Positions 10,034 to 17,601 of a stretch of DNA of 64,000 bases are shown in pieces. Numbering within the stretch: the first letter of the stretch is position 1; every line of letters begins with the position of its first letter. A program made the translations under genes and the position numbers. Below the pieces are notes generated by a model. That model worked only from the letters and a program-made list of their open reading frames with translations. It was not told the origin of the DNA and made no database searches. The stretch comes from Saprospiraceae bacterium (GTDB taxonomy: Bacteria > Bacteroidota > Bacteroidia > Chitinophagales > Saprospiraceae): positions 38,539 through 102,538 of the forward strand of contig JAHDHQ010000016.1 of NCBI GenBank assembly GCA_020631235.1, given 5' to 3'.

Positions 10034-11179
10034 TTATTTAGTTGTGAAGAAAAACTTTTGGGTAAGAGAAATCTTTTTACTTCTTATCGAAAGAACATAC
10101 ATACCATCTTGGGTAATGATTTCTTGCATTGGTAAAGCTATTTGCTCTGCAGCTTCATAACGGAAACCTCCTAGCGCTTTGCCCGAAAGGTCTCTAACTG
10201 TAAAGTCAAGCATTTCACCTTGTAGATCTTCAGACAGATTTACATGCAAATAATCATTAGTAGGGTTAGGGTAAAGGTTTAATACACTTGATGGATTTGT
10301 AGCCGTATTTTCATAAAAATTAATGGCTTGATCCATGCACATATAATCACCATATGTGGAAACAATGATTTTTTCGGTACATAGGCCGTTTACCAAAGTT
10401 TCAAAACTTACATCGGTACTTGTTTCTAAATAGATAGGTCCATAATTTGTGCTGCTATATGTGTTAAATTGATACGAACCATCTGGATAGTTATATCTTA
10501 TAGTCAGATTATTGACGTCTATAATTATTGAGTGATCTGTACCTATAATGGAAATGATGTGATTGTCATTTAAAACTTGATACCCAGCATTGGTCAATGC
10601 CATTAGATCATCAGAAGATGGTATATTGAATAGCACATTAGTTTCAAAATTGGAAATATAATCTTCTGCACCGACTGTGCCTGTACTATATTTTGGATAA
10701 TGATTAATCAGTGTACCAAAATTGGTTAAGGTCCCAGTATTTGGTATTTGAGTATTACTAGAAATAGTACTGCTAAAGTTTTGTGACCAAGAGTTTCCTT
10801 TGCCTAAAGTGCCTTCTGAAAGCCCATTAACTTGATCAAATGATTGGACTACGGTTAAAAAATTGGTTTCTCCATATACAGAAATTAACGGCAATTGGAC
10901 TGTTTGTGGATAATAATTGACAGCATCAATGATGGCAGTGACTTTCACAGGATCTCCATTTTCGTTTACAAATTTTCTGACATGTTTCTTTTTTGTCTTG
11001 TTTTTAAACTTGTACAAATTTAGATCTCCAATATCTTGGATACTCGTGTTATCGTTAACCGTGCGATACTCATCGTACTTTATGGTATAGCTAAAATCGG
11101 TACATGTTGTTTGAGCGATGCATGGCATTGAACAAAATCCAATAAGCATACTCAAATGAAATAGTATTAACTTTTTCAT
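10034..11179 (-). CDS. Secreted protein with T9SS C-terminal sorting domain
   Basis: 381 aa with signal peptide (cleavage near CIAQ). I do not recognise the central part, which is rich in Asn, Thr and Ser and likely beta-structured. The last 80 residues form a type A T9SS sorting domain (LNLYPNPTNDYLHVN, then DLSGKALGG and a final Lys-rich strand), so the protein should be exported across the outer membrane and anchored or released there. It is the first gene ahead of the lipase-like gene. Function unknown. Confidence 0.8.
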   Translation of the reverse strand: MKKLILFHLSMLIGFCSMPCIAQTTCTDFSYTIKYDEYRTVNDNTSIQDIGDLNLYKFKNKTKKKHVRKFVNENGDPVKVTAIIDAVNYYPQTVQLPLISVYGETNFLTVVQSFDQVNGLSEGTLGKGNSWSQNFSSTISSNTQIPNTGTLTNFGTLINHYPKYSTGTVGAEDYISNFETNVLFNIPSSDDLMALTNAGYQVLNDNHIISIIGTDHSIIIDVNNLTIRYNYPDGSYQFNTYSSTNYGPIYLETSTDVSFETLVNGLCTEKIIVSTYGDYMCMDQAINFYENTATNPSSVLNLYPNPTNDYLHVNLSEDLQGEMLDFTVRDLSGKALGGFRYEAAEQIALPMQEIITQDGMYVLSIRSKKISLTQKFFFTTK

Positions 11180-11278
11180 GTGTAAGTTGTTTTAAATGAT
11201 TAATAATGATTGTCATATACTGCTTCCCTCCGGATGGAAATAATATATGTATTAGATATTGTCTTACACTTGAAAAAG

Positions 11279-11292
11279 GTAAACTAGTTTAC
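11279..11292. repeat. 14-bp perfect palindrome upstream of the T9SS/lipase genes
   Basis: GTAAACTAGTTTAC reads identically on both strands. It lies in the 157-base gap between trhO (minus) and the T9SS protein start (minus), about 100 bases upstream of the latter. It could be an operator; no T-run follows, so a terminator is less likely. The rest of the gap shows nothing clear. Confidence 0.4.
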
Positions 11293-11336
11293 TTGGAAAA
11301 ATGTGTTGTTTAAGATTTGATCCAGCTCTAGTGTGT

Positions 11337-12377
11337 TTAGAGATCCATTTGATCTCTTTTGGCTGCTTTGTAACGACCTTTACCAAATTTGGTACCGTTA
11401 AATTGGCTCGTAGGTTTTAAAAGTTGCCTTTCTTCTTCTGGTAGTTGTTTAAATTCTTTGCATTTGTTAGAACAACAATGGTCAAATTTTTGGGCACAAG
11501 ATTCACATTGAATAAAAAGGATGTGGCAAGCATCATTGGTGCAATTGAGGTGATGATCTGATGGATTTCCGCACTGGTGGCACTTAGCGATTATGTCCTC
11601 AGAAATGCGTTCGCCTAAACGATCATCGAAAACAAAATTTTTACCGATGAATTTGTTTTGAAGATTTTGTGTTTTTACTTGTCTTGCGTATTCGATGATT
11701 CCACCCTCCAATTGATATACATTCTTGAAACCTTTGTGCTTATAGTAGGCACTAGCTTTTTCACAACGAATACCTCCAGTACAATACATGACAAGATTTT
11801 TGTCTTTGTCATTTTCGAGCAATTTTTCAATGATGGGTAAAGATTCTCTAAATGTTTCTACATCGGGTGTTATGGCCCCTTTAAAATGCCCTACTTCACT
11901 TTCGTAATGGTTTCTCATATCAAGTAAAATGGTATTTTCTTGATTAGTTAGTTCGTTAAACTCTTTTGCATTCAGATGGACACCCTTATCCGTAACATCG
12001 AAGTCGTTATCAGATAATCCATCGGCTACAATTTTATCTTTAACTTTTATTTTAAGAACATAGAAGGATTTTCCATCATCGTCAATAGCTATATTAAGGC
12101 GTATTTTAGATAAAAAGTCAATATCACCAAATAAAGATTTTAAAGCATCAAATTTTGATTCGGGCACAGAGATTTGACCATTGATTCCTTCACTTGCAAT
12201 ATATATTCTGCCAAAAACCTCTTGTTCGCTTAATTTTAAGTACAAATGGTTACGGAAGAAGCTAGGATTTAAAATATGCGCATATTGGTAAAAAGAAAGG
12301 GTGATACGCTTTCGCGGATCATTCAGCATTTTTTCTTTTAACTCTTCTTTATTTATATGATTATGAAGCTTTGCCAA
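11337..12377 (-). CDS. trhO: tRNA uridine(34) hydroxylase (rhodanese family)
   Basis: Oxygen-dependent enzyme that forms 5-hydroxyuridine at the wobble position of certain tRNAs (YceA/TrhO family). 346 aa: an N-terminal acylphosphatase-like domain (ISFYQYAHILNP-like start), a rhodanese domain with active Cys in MYCTGGIRCEKA (about residue 199), and a C-terminal Cys-rich segment with several CxxC pairs (KCHQCG, CESC) typical of this family's long form. It lies 4 bases downstream of the cytochrome/monooxygenase gene on the same strand. Confidence 0.9.
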   Translation of the reverse strand: MAKLHNHINKEELKEKMLNDPRKRITLSFYQYAHILNPSFFRNHLYLKLSEQEVFGRIYIASEGINGQISVPESKFDALKSLFGDIDFLSKIRLNIAIDDDGKSFYVLKIKVKDKIVADGLSDNDFDVTDKGVHLNAKEFNELTNQENTILLDMRNHYESEVGHFKGAITPDVETFRESLPIIEKLLENDKDKNLVMYCTGGIRCEKASAYYKHKGFKNVYQLEGGIIEYARQVKTQNLQNKFIGKNFVFDDRLGERISEDIIAKCHQCGNPSDHHLNCTNDACHILFIQCESCAQKFDHCCSNKCKEFKQLPEEERQLLKPTSQFNGTKFGKGRYKAAKRDQMDL

Positions 12378-12381
12378 TGAG

Positions 12382-13959
12382 TTATAATTTAATGAATGGA
12401 AGGCTAAACTGGTTTTTTTCTCCTTTGATTTGGATATAATATTGTCCAGATTGCATTGATATTGTGTTTATTTGAATTTCATTATACCCTTTATTAAAAA
12501 ATTCGCCTTTTCGGATGGATCTTACTTTTTGCCCTTTGATATTGATCACGTCTATCCATATAGCTTCTCCTATGGAGAGTTTAAATTGCAAATTTGCATA
12601 TTCTTTTGTTGGGTTTGGAAACAAACGTATATCTGATAATTGATTATCCAATATTGGATCAACGACATTGGTAAAAACAAGTTCTTCGTCGCCTTCTTCA
12701 TATAAAACATAATTAATAGGGAGGTAATACATTTCGTCTTCTGTGCCTTCTCCCCATGAAACAAATTTAGGGGGATTACTAGGGTTGTTTGGGTTACTTG
12801 TTGTATTATCATAGCCTGCAATGGCGTGGATTTTAGATCCTGCTTTGGCTACAATATATCGATCAGTATAATAAGTTCCTTGCCAGTTAAAATCCCATTC
12901 TGGCACTTTGATCAAAGGAACAATACTTCCATCTACATCTTCTAAGTACACTTCCCAGTGGGTGCCTAATAGATGCATATGAGGAAATAAGCCCAAAATA
13001 CTTACATCGATAGGCACTTCAAAAATCCCATGGAACTCTTTGGTTTGATTGGGAGGTATGATAAAACTTTCATTAATTACTTGCTGGAATGGAACCATGA
13101 TATGAGCTTCCACTTCTCGAGTTATGGTTTCTGTTTCATCCGCAAAAAAGATGTTTAATTTAGATTGATCATATTCGTCAACAGGCCAGGGAGCATAGTG
13201 AATTTGAACAACTACATCCGCTCCTGCTTGCATTATTTGGCCAGTTCCATCCGGATAAAAAATGGGTTTTTGACCAGGGACATAGCTTGGAAATTGTTTT
13301 TGTTCGAGGACATTCTGCATGTCATCTGTAAAACTACCAAAACCGTTAAAGCCATATTCTGGAGTTTCTGCATCTTTGGCTGCTGCTTCTCCCGTTAAAT
13401 CTTCGAACACCAATGCATGGTGGACGATCTTAGGATTCCCAGGTCGAAACTCTATGGCTTTTATGACTTTATCTTCCAATAATCCTGAGGGTAATACGAA
13501 ATATCGATAATCATCCTGATTATTTCCTGTATGCAAATAGGCTTCAGACATCTCTAAAACTAAATCAGGCATGCCAAGCACAGAACCTTCTGGAAACGAA
13601 GGGAATGGTGGCTCAAGATTTTCGTCCCCTCTCAGCATTTCGTTATCCACCCATTGTGCTATTTGATCGATTTGTTCGGGCGATAAATAGTTTTCTCCCA
13701 GAAAATTAGAATAATTAGGGTCGGGTTGCCAGGGAGGCATTATTTTTTCTTGTGTTACATATTTTATAGAGGCTGCCCAGCTACGTACTTCCTCATAGTT
13801 GGTCAATGAGAAAGGGCCTATTTCTCCAGGACGATGACATCCTGAACAATGCGTGTAGATCATATCAGCTATATCTTCCGCAAAGGTTATTTCTTGACCT
13901 TTTACTTGGCCAATGCTTAGGGAAAGAAGTAAGCCTAAAAATATGTTTAATTTTTTCAT
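12382..13959 (-). CDS. Cytochrome c / copper type II monooxygenase-like protein with T9SS tail
   Basis: 525 aa with signal peptide (residues 1-21). A c-type haem site CSGCH (residues 38-42, followed by RPGEIGPF) precedes a region resembling copper type II ascorbate-dependent monooxygenases (PHM/DBM family). Candidate copper ligands are the paired His in IVHHALVF, His in QIHYAPW, the HxH in FPHMHLLG and Met in EDEMYYLP. The end is a T9SS sorting domain (RLFPNPTKEYANLQF). The protein is probably surface exposed and may oxidise an organic substrate; the substrate is unknown. The redoxin gene ends 3 bases upstream, and in related proteins from other bacteria the redoxin, cytochrome and copper domains can be fused. 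Confidence 0.8.
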   Translation of the reverse strand: MKKLNIFLGLLLSLSIGQVKGQEITFAEDIADMIYTHCSGCHRPGEIGPFSLTNYEEVRSWAASIKYVTQEKIMPPWQPDPNYSNFLGENYLSPEQIDQIAQWVDNEMLRGDENLEPPFPSFPEGSVLGMPDLVLEMSEAYLHTGNNQDDYRYFVLPSGLLEDKVIKAIEFRPGNPKIVHHALVFEDLTGEAAAKDAETPEYGFNGFGSFTDDMQNVLEQKQFPSYVPGQKPIFYPDGTGQIMQAGADVVVQIHYAPWPVDEYDQSKLNIFFADETETITREVEAHIMVPFQQVINESFIIPPNQTKEFHGIFEVPIDVSILGLFPHMHLLGTHWEVYLEDVDGSIVPLIKVPEWDFNWQGTYYTDRYIVAKAGSKIHAIAGYDNTTSNPNNPSNPPKFVSWGEGTEDEMYYLPINYVLYEEGDEELVFTNVVDPILDNQLSDIRLFPNPTKEYANLQFKLSIGEAIWIDVINIKGQKVRSIRKGEFFNKGYNEIQINTISMQSGQYYIQIKGEKNQFSLPFIKL

Positions 13960-13962
13960 AGT

Positions 13963-14565
13963 TTAAAATTCTCCAAAATTTATCAAACAGCCAACTGGTT
14001 CGGTCTTTTTGACACGAATTATTTCTTGATTTTGGATAGCTTTTAATGCTTGTTGCAAATCATGATGCAATACTACTCTTCTTTGTTGACCAATTCCAGC
14101 AAATAAATCATTAATTCTCCCTTGATACAAGATCTTATCGAACTTTTCGTCCTTAACGATTACTTCTGGTAAAACAGAAGCATTTAATAAGGTTGCACGT
14201 GATTTAAAATAATCTGTTTTATAGGGTAAGTTCAACATGTATTTACTTACAAATTGTTCTATTTTTTTTGGTTTAGAAACAAAGTTGGGAAAGTAAGCTA
14301 CCATATGGAAAGTATCATTTTTAAATTCCTGATATATAGCTTCGATGTATGGACTAGATTTTTGACAGATTAGGCAATCATCGAGCAGGAAAAAATTTAC
14401 AGAAATACTATCAGAATAGATTTGACTTTTCAGTGAGAAGGAACAAGTAATTAAGATGACAATTACAAAAAGGGTCGAAACTTTTTGGTTGATAAAATTA
14501 GTGATGGCTTGATAGATAATGTAAATGGTTTTAATGTCTAGATATTTGTTTTTATTAAGTATCAC
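13963..14565 (-). CDS. Thioredoxin-fold (redoxin-like) protein with membrane/signal segment
   Basis: 200 aa. A hydrophobic segment at about residues 28-46 is a signal peptide or anchor, preceded by an unusually long N-terminus (no other ATG/GTG/TTG fits closer). The mature part has a thioredoxin-like CxxC (DDCLICQKSSPY, Cys about 64 and 67) and a C-terminal VGCLI Cys near residue 193. It is three bases upstream of the cytochrome c/copper monooxygenase gene, so the two are almost certainly cotranscribed. Likely role: thiol redox or maturation of the partner. That role is inferred from position. Confidence 0.7.
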   Translation of the reverse strand: MILNKNKYLDIKTIYIIYQAITNFINQKVSTLFVIVILITCSFSLKSQIYSDSISVNFFLLDDCLICQKSSPYIEAIYQEFKNDTFHMVAYFPNFVSKPKKIEQFVSKYMLNLPYKTDYFKSRATLLNASVLPEVIVKDEKFDKILYQGRINDLFAGIGQQRRVVLHHDLQQALKAIQNQEIIRVKKTEPVGCLINFGEF

Positions 14566-14712
14566 TAAGTAAAACGCTTTTCTTGAGGCATTTGTTTGAT
14601 TTCATTTAAGCGTAAAGGTTTAATTTGAGTCAGAACATTTGCATTTTTTATTAAATTAAAGCTTCTTCACAGACTTTAAAGTAAATAATTTAAGGGTAAT
14701 CACTTTATAATG

Positions 14713-14720
14713 TACTTTTG
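14713..14720 (+). promoter_or_regulatory. Candidate Bacteroidota -7 box for the DksA-like gene
   Basis: TACTTTTG is a perfect match to the TAnnTTTG -7 element. It is 47 bases before the ATG at 14767. No good -33 TTTG is present at the usual distance, so confidence is moderate. The remainder of the 201-base divergent gap shows nothing else. Confidence 0.45.
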
Positions 14721-14766
14721 TGTGAGTATTTGATGAGTAAAAGCTTGAACCATTTAAAATGATACT

Positions 14767-15153
14767 ATGAGTCATCCTGAAGAAATCATAAGGTATAGCG
14801 ATGAAGAACTTCAAGAGTTCGATCAAATTATTATAGCCAAGTTAGAACAAGCTAAAGAACAATTGGCTTTTTACTTAAAACAAATATCAGAAATAGGAGA
14901 ATCTCCAGATGCAAAGCTGAAGGGACTGGACGATGGTACAAGTACTGTAGAAAATGAAAGGCTGTATACTATGGCTGCGCGTCAGCGAAAGCTCATTCAA
15001 CATTTAGAAAATGCAAGACTCAGAATTCAAAATAAAGTGTATGGTGTATGTAGAGTGAGTAAGAAACTTATTTCTAAAGAAAGATTAAAGGCAGTTCCCC
15101 ATGCAACATTAAGTATTGCTGCCAAAGAGCAACAAAAGAATGTTAGAAAATAA
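14767..15153 (+). CDS. TraR/DksA-family protein with degenerate zinc site
   Basis: 128 aa. A helical N-terminal coiled coil is followed by the DksA C-terminal segment YGVCRVSKKLISKERLKAVPHATLS. In classical DksA four Cys bind zinc; only the first (about Cys95) remains, and the others are Ser98, Ser116 and Ala119. This loss is seen in many Bacteroidota homologs. The likely role is binding in the RNA polymerase secondary channel; this is inferred from the family. The 3' end overlaps lspA by 14 bases, so the two are probably translationally coupled. Confidence 0.85.
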   Translation: MSHPEEIIRYSDEELQEFDQIIIAKLEQAKEQLAFYLKQISEIGESPDAKLKGLDDGTSTVENERLYTMAARQRKLIQHLENARLRIQNKVYGVCRVSKKLISKERLKAVPHATLSIAAKEQQKNVRK

Positions 15154-15802
15154 ACCACCTTACTTGAAGAAATCAATTGTACTTACACTTATTATTTTAG
15201 CCGTCTTGATTTTAGATCAAAGCTTAAAGATTTACATAAAAACCAATTTTGCCTATAACCAAGAAATCAGTTTATTAGGTCTTTCTTGGGCAAAGCTGCA
15301 TTTTGTAGAAAATGAAGGTATGGCTTTTGGTCTGTCGTTTGGAGGTTTGACGGGTAAGATTGTGTTGAGTGTATTTAGAGTTTTTATGGTTGGATTCTTA
15401 ATTTATATTCTGAGAAGCTTAATCAAAGCTGGAGAAAAAATGGGCTTGCTGATCAGTTTTGCATTAATTATAGCTGGGGCTATAGGCAACATTCTAGATA
15501 GTGCTTTTTATGGACTTATTTTCGATAAGGGCTTAGTATACAATGAGGAGTTAAATCGTTGGATGAGTTATCACGGTGTAGCAAAAATGGGTGCAGAAAC
15601 GGGCTATGCTCCATTTATGATGGGAGTAGTAGTGGACATGTTGCATTTCCCTATGGTAAACACAAGATGGCCAGAATGGATGCCATTTATTGGTGGCAAT
15701 ACCTTTCAGTTTTTTAAACCAATTTTTAATATTGCTGATTCTTCCATTAGTGTGGGAGTAGTTATTATAATTGCATTTTACCGCAGACTGTTTAAGTCTT
15801 AG
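15140..15802 (+). CDS. lspA: Lipoprotein signal peptidase (signal peptidase II)
   Basis: Inner-membrane aspartyl protease that removes signal peptides from prolipoproteins. 220 aa from ATG 15140 with four membrane helices. The catalytic Asp residues are in GNILDS (about residue 120) and FNIADS (about residue 200); VENEGMAFG is another family motif. An insert between helices 3 and 4 (about residues 130-180) is usual in Bacteroidota LspA. A TTG at 15116 gives an 8-residue longer form, but the ATG starts cleanly before a short basic N-terminus. It overlaps the DksA-like gene by 14 bases. Confidence 0.93.
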   Translation: MLENKPPYLKKSIVLTLIILAVLILDQSLKIYIKTNFAYNQEISLLGLSWAKLHFVENEGMAFGLSFGGLTGKIVLSVFRVFMVGFLIYILRSLIKAGEKMGLLISFALIIAGAIGNILDSAFYGLIFDKGLVYNEELNRWMSYHGVAKMGAETGYAPFMMGVVVDMLHFPMVNTRWPEWMPFIGGNTFQFFKPIFNIADSSISVGVVIIIAFYRRLFKS

Positions 15803-15959
15803 TTGATTGCATATATAGATAAGTCTAAGTAGGGTATTACTCAGCATCTACACCACATAAAATGTAAGTCTTGCATTGATCAAAAAATGATCTCCAGTTT
15901 TTCTCAGGTAGGTTAAAAAAATCGAATTTAGCTAGAATAGGTTGACTCTCAAAAGAGAA

Positions 15960-16271
15960 TCACATTATGGCTCTACAAAAGTTGCTTACTGCTCTTTCTG
16001 CTCTAGCGACTAACTCATAATTAATGTGATATCGTACAAATTTTCCTTCTTTCGAAGCAGAAACGATACCAGCTAACCTAAGGACTTTCAAATGTTGAGA
16101 TGTAATAGATTGTTCAATACGTAATGTATTGTAGATCTTGTTTACATTGGTTTCACCTTTTTCATCGATGAATTTCAATATTTGGAGTCTTAGGGGATGG
16201 GCCAGCGCTCTTGTAATGTCAGCGGAAACACGCAGTTTCTCGTTGTCAATTACAACCTTAGTTTTCTTCAT
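15960..16271 (-). CDS. ArsR-family winged-helix regulator (first of two)
   Basis: 103 aa, a single winged helix-turn-helix domain: ALAHPLRLQILKFI helix, recognition region SITSQHLKVLRLAGIV and wing SKEGKFVRYHI. No metal-binding Cys motif of the ELCVCDL type is present. It is a paralog of the neighbouring gene at 16422-16760 (same pattern of I/LRxEQSxxSQHLxxLRxAGxV). Target and signal unknown. Confidence 0.87.
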   Translation of the reverse strand: MKKTKVVIDNEKLRVSADITRALAHPLRLQILKFIDEKGETNVNKIYNTLRIEQSITSQHLKVLRLAGIVSASKEGKFVRYHINYELVARAERAVSNFCRAIM

Positions 16272-16325
16272 GTTTTCTTAATTTTGCGACCTTGAGAACA
16301 AATATGAAGAAAATATTTAATATGA

Positions 16326-16333
16326 CAAAATTA
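16326..16333 (-). promoter_or_regulatory. Candidate -7 box for the first arsR gene
   Basis: On the minus strand this reads TAATTTTG, a perfect TAnnTTTG match, 55 bases upstream of the ATG at 16271. It is between this gene and the terminator of the second arsR gene, consistent with separate transcription. No clear -33 box. Confidence 0.35.
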
Positions 16334-16354
16334 TATTAAGAAAAATTTATATAT

Positions 16355-16387
16355 ATAAAAAAAAGACCCACAAAGAGTGAGTCTTTT
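16355..16387 (-). terminator. Terminator of the second arsR gene
   Basis: On the minus strand an 11-bp stem with one G-U pair (arms 16377-16387 and 16361-16371) and a 5-base loop is followed by eight T. It separates the two arsR paralogs transcriptionally. Confidence 0.85.
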
Positions 16388-16421
16388 AAGTCTTTTAAAA
16401 CCGTATTTATAGAACTATTAC

Positions 16422-16760
16422 CTATCCTGCTAAATCCTCGACTAATTTGGAAATTTGTGCTAAACGATCGTGATCTAAAGAGTAATAAATAAACTTTCCT
16501 TGTCTTTCAGTAAGAACTACACCAGCTCTTCTTAAAATGGCAAGATGTTGGGATGCAACAGATTGTTCCAGCCTTAACTTGATATAAATATCAGTGACTG
16601 TCATTGTTTCACTCTCCTCCAAAAGATCGATTATTCGCTGTCTTAATTTATGGTTGACCGCTCTAAGCACTAATACTGCTTTTCTTAAGTCTGCATAATC
16701 AAGCTGAACTGCTTTTCCACCTTTCTTCAGAATTACGGTTTCGTTTTTCTTATTTCTCAT
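16422..16760 (-). CDS. ArsR-family winged-helix regulator (second of two)
   Basis: 112 aa winged helix-turn-helix protein with KLRQRIIDLLEE, SVASQHLAILRRAGVV and the wing RQGKFIYYSL. Like its paralog it has no Cys metal site, so it likely senses something other than metals or is constitutively DNA binding. It has its own terminator. Confidence 0.87.
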   Translation of the reverse strand: MRNKKNETVILKKGGKAVQLDYADLRKAVLVLRAVNHKLRQRIIDLLEESETMTVTDIYIKLRLEQSVASQHLAILRRAGVVLTERQGKFIYYSLDHDRLAQISKLVEDLAG

Positions 16761-16906
16761 AGGTAAGTATTAATAGTTTTCGGAATACGAATACACTATT
16801 GCTAAAACTGTTCCAACTTTTCTGATCAAGGCTTATTTAAGATTATTTCTATCTATAATGCTATTGAAAACCAATCAGTTTTGTCTTTTTTAACTATAAA
16901 GTTTTT

Positions 16907-17596
16907 TTAACTTTTTCTAAACAGTTTGTTTTGTTTAGACTTTGTGATATTAGGAGACTTCAAATAGAATGGTTCGAAGTATGCTAAATCTTCAAAATTT
17001 TTAGCTAAAAATGCTGTGTATGATAAGTCTATCATAAACTTCGCGGACAAGCCTTGATTACTGATTAAATCATTTTTTCTTGCAAATGGTTCACATTTAA
17101 AAGCCCCATTACCACAAAAAACGATGGATGAGTATTGTTTATAAAGAATTTCTAAGGATTCTTGATCTATGATAAAGGCTTTTGTTTCTTCTAATGTTTC
17201 TAATCCGCTATTATATATAGACATATAGACTTCCATCCGGCGCGCATCTATCATAGGGATAATGGCTTCGTATGCTGTTACGTCTAGACCTGCTGCAAGG
17301 ATAGATAAACTATTTATAGATATCAGTGGAATCTCGAGTGAGTAGCATATACCTTTAGCTGTGGACAAACCCACTCTAAGTCCTGTGTAAGATCCTGGGC
17401 CCTTACTGACCGCTACAGCATCGATATCATTTAAATTATAATCACATTGAGCAAACAAAGCTTCTATTAAGAGTGTTATTTGGCCGGCGTGAGACTGTGG
17501 ACTATCCGAAAAGACAGAAGCAAGTAATTGTCCATCTTTTGATAGTGCAACTGAACATAACTCAGTAGCGGTTTCTATGTTTAAAATAAGTGCCAG
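16907..17596 (-). CDS. tsaB: tRNA threonylcarbamoyladenosine biosynthesis protein TsaB
   Basis: Partner of TsaD in making t6A37 in tRNA. Read from a CTG at 17596, the protein is 229 aa, the usual length (E. coli 231), with the family start LALILNIETATELCSVALS and the KGPGSYTGLRVG motif. The first ATG/GTG/TTG codon in frame is TTG 17458, which would remove the first 46 residues including conserved sequence. So CTG 17596, ATA 17605 or ATT within the next codons must start translation, or there is a sequence error. It is nearly contiguous with the S41 protease gene, whose stop is at 17602-17604, suggesting coupling. Confidence 0.85.
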   Translation of the reverse strand: MALILNIETATELCSVALSKDGQLLASVFSDSPQSHAGQITLLIEALFAQCDYNLNDIDAVAVSKGPGSYTGLRVGLSTAKGICYSLEIPLISINSLSILAAGLDVTAYEAIIPMIDARRMEVYMSIYNSGLETLEETKAFIIDQESLEILYKQYSSIVFCGNGAFKCEPFARKNDLISNQGLSAKFMIDLSYTAFLAKNFEDLAYFEPFYLKSPNITKSKQNKLFRKS

Positions 17597-17601
17597 GGAT
17601 T

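Noticed and set aside
15878..15892. GATCA-AAAAA-TGATC hairpin after lspA
   Set aside because: Only 5 bp and no T-run; insufficient for a terminator.
16907..17596. tsaB as a broken gene or frameshift
   Set aside because: The complete frame is open without a shift; only the start codon is odd.
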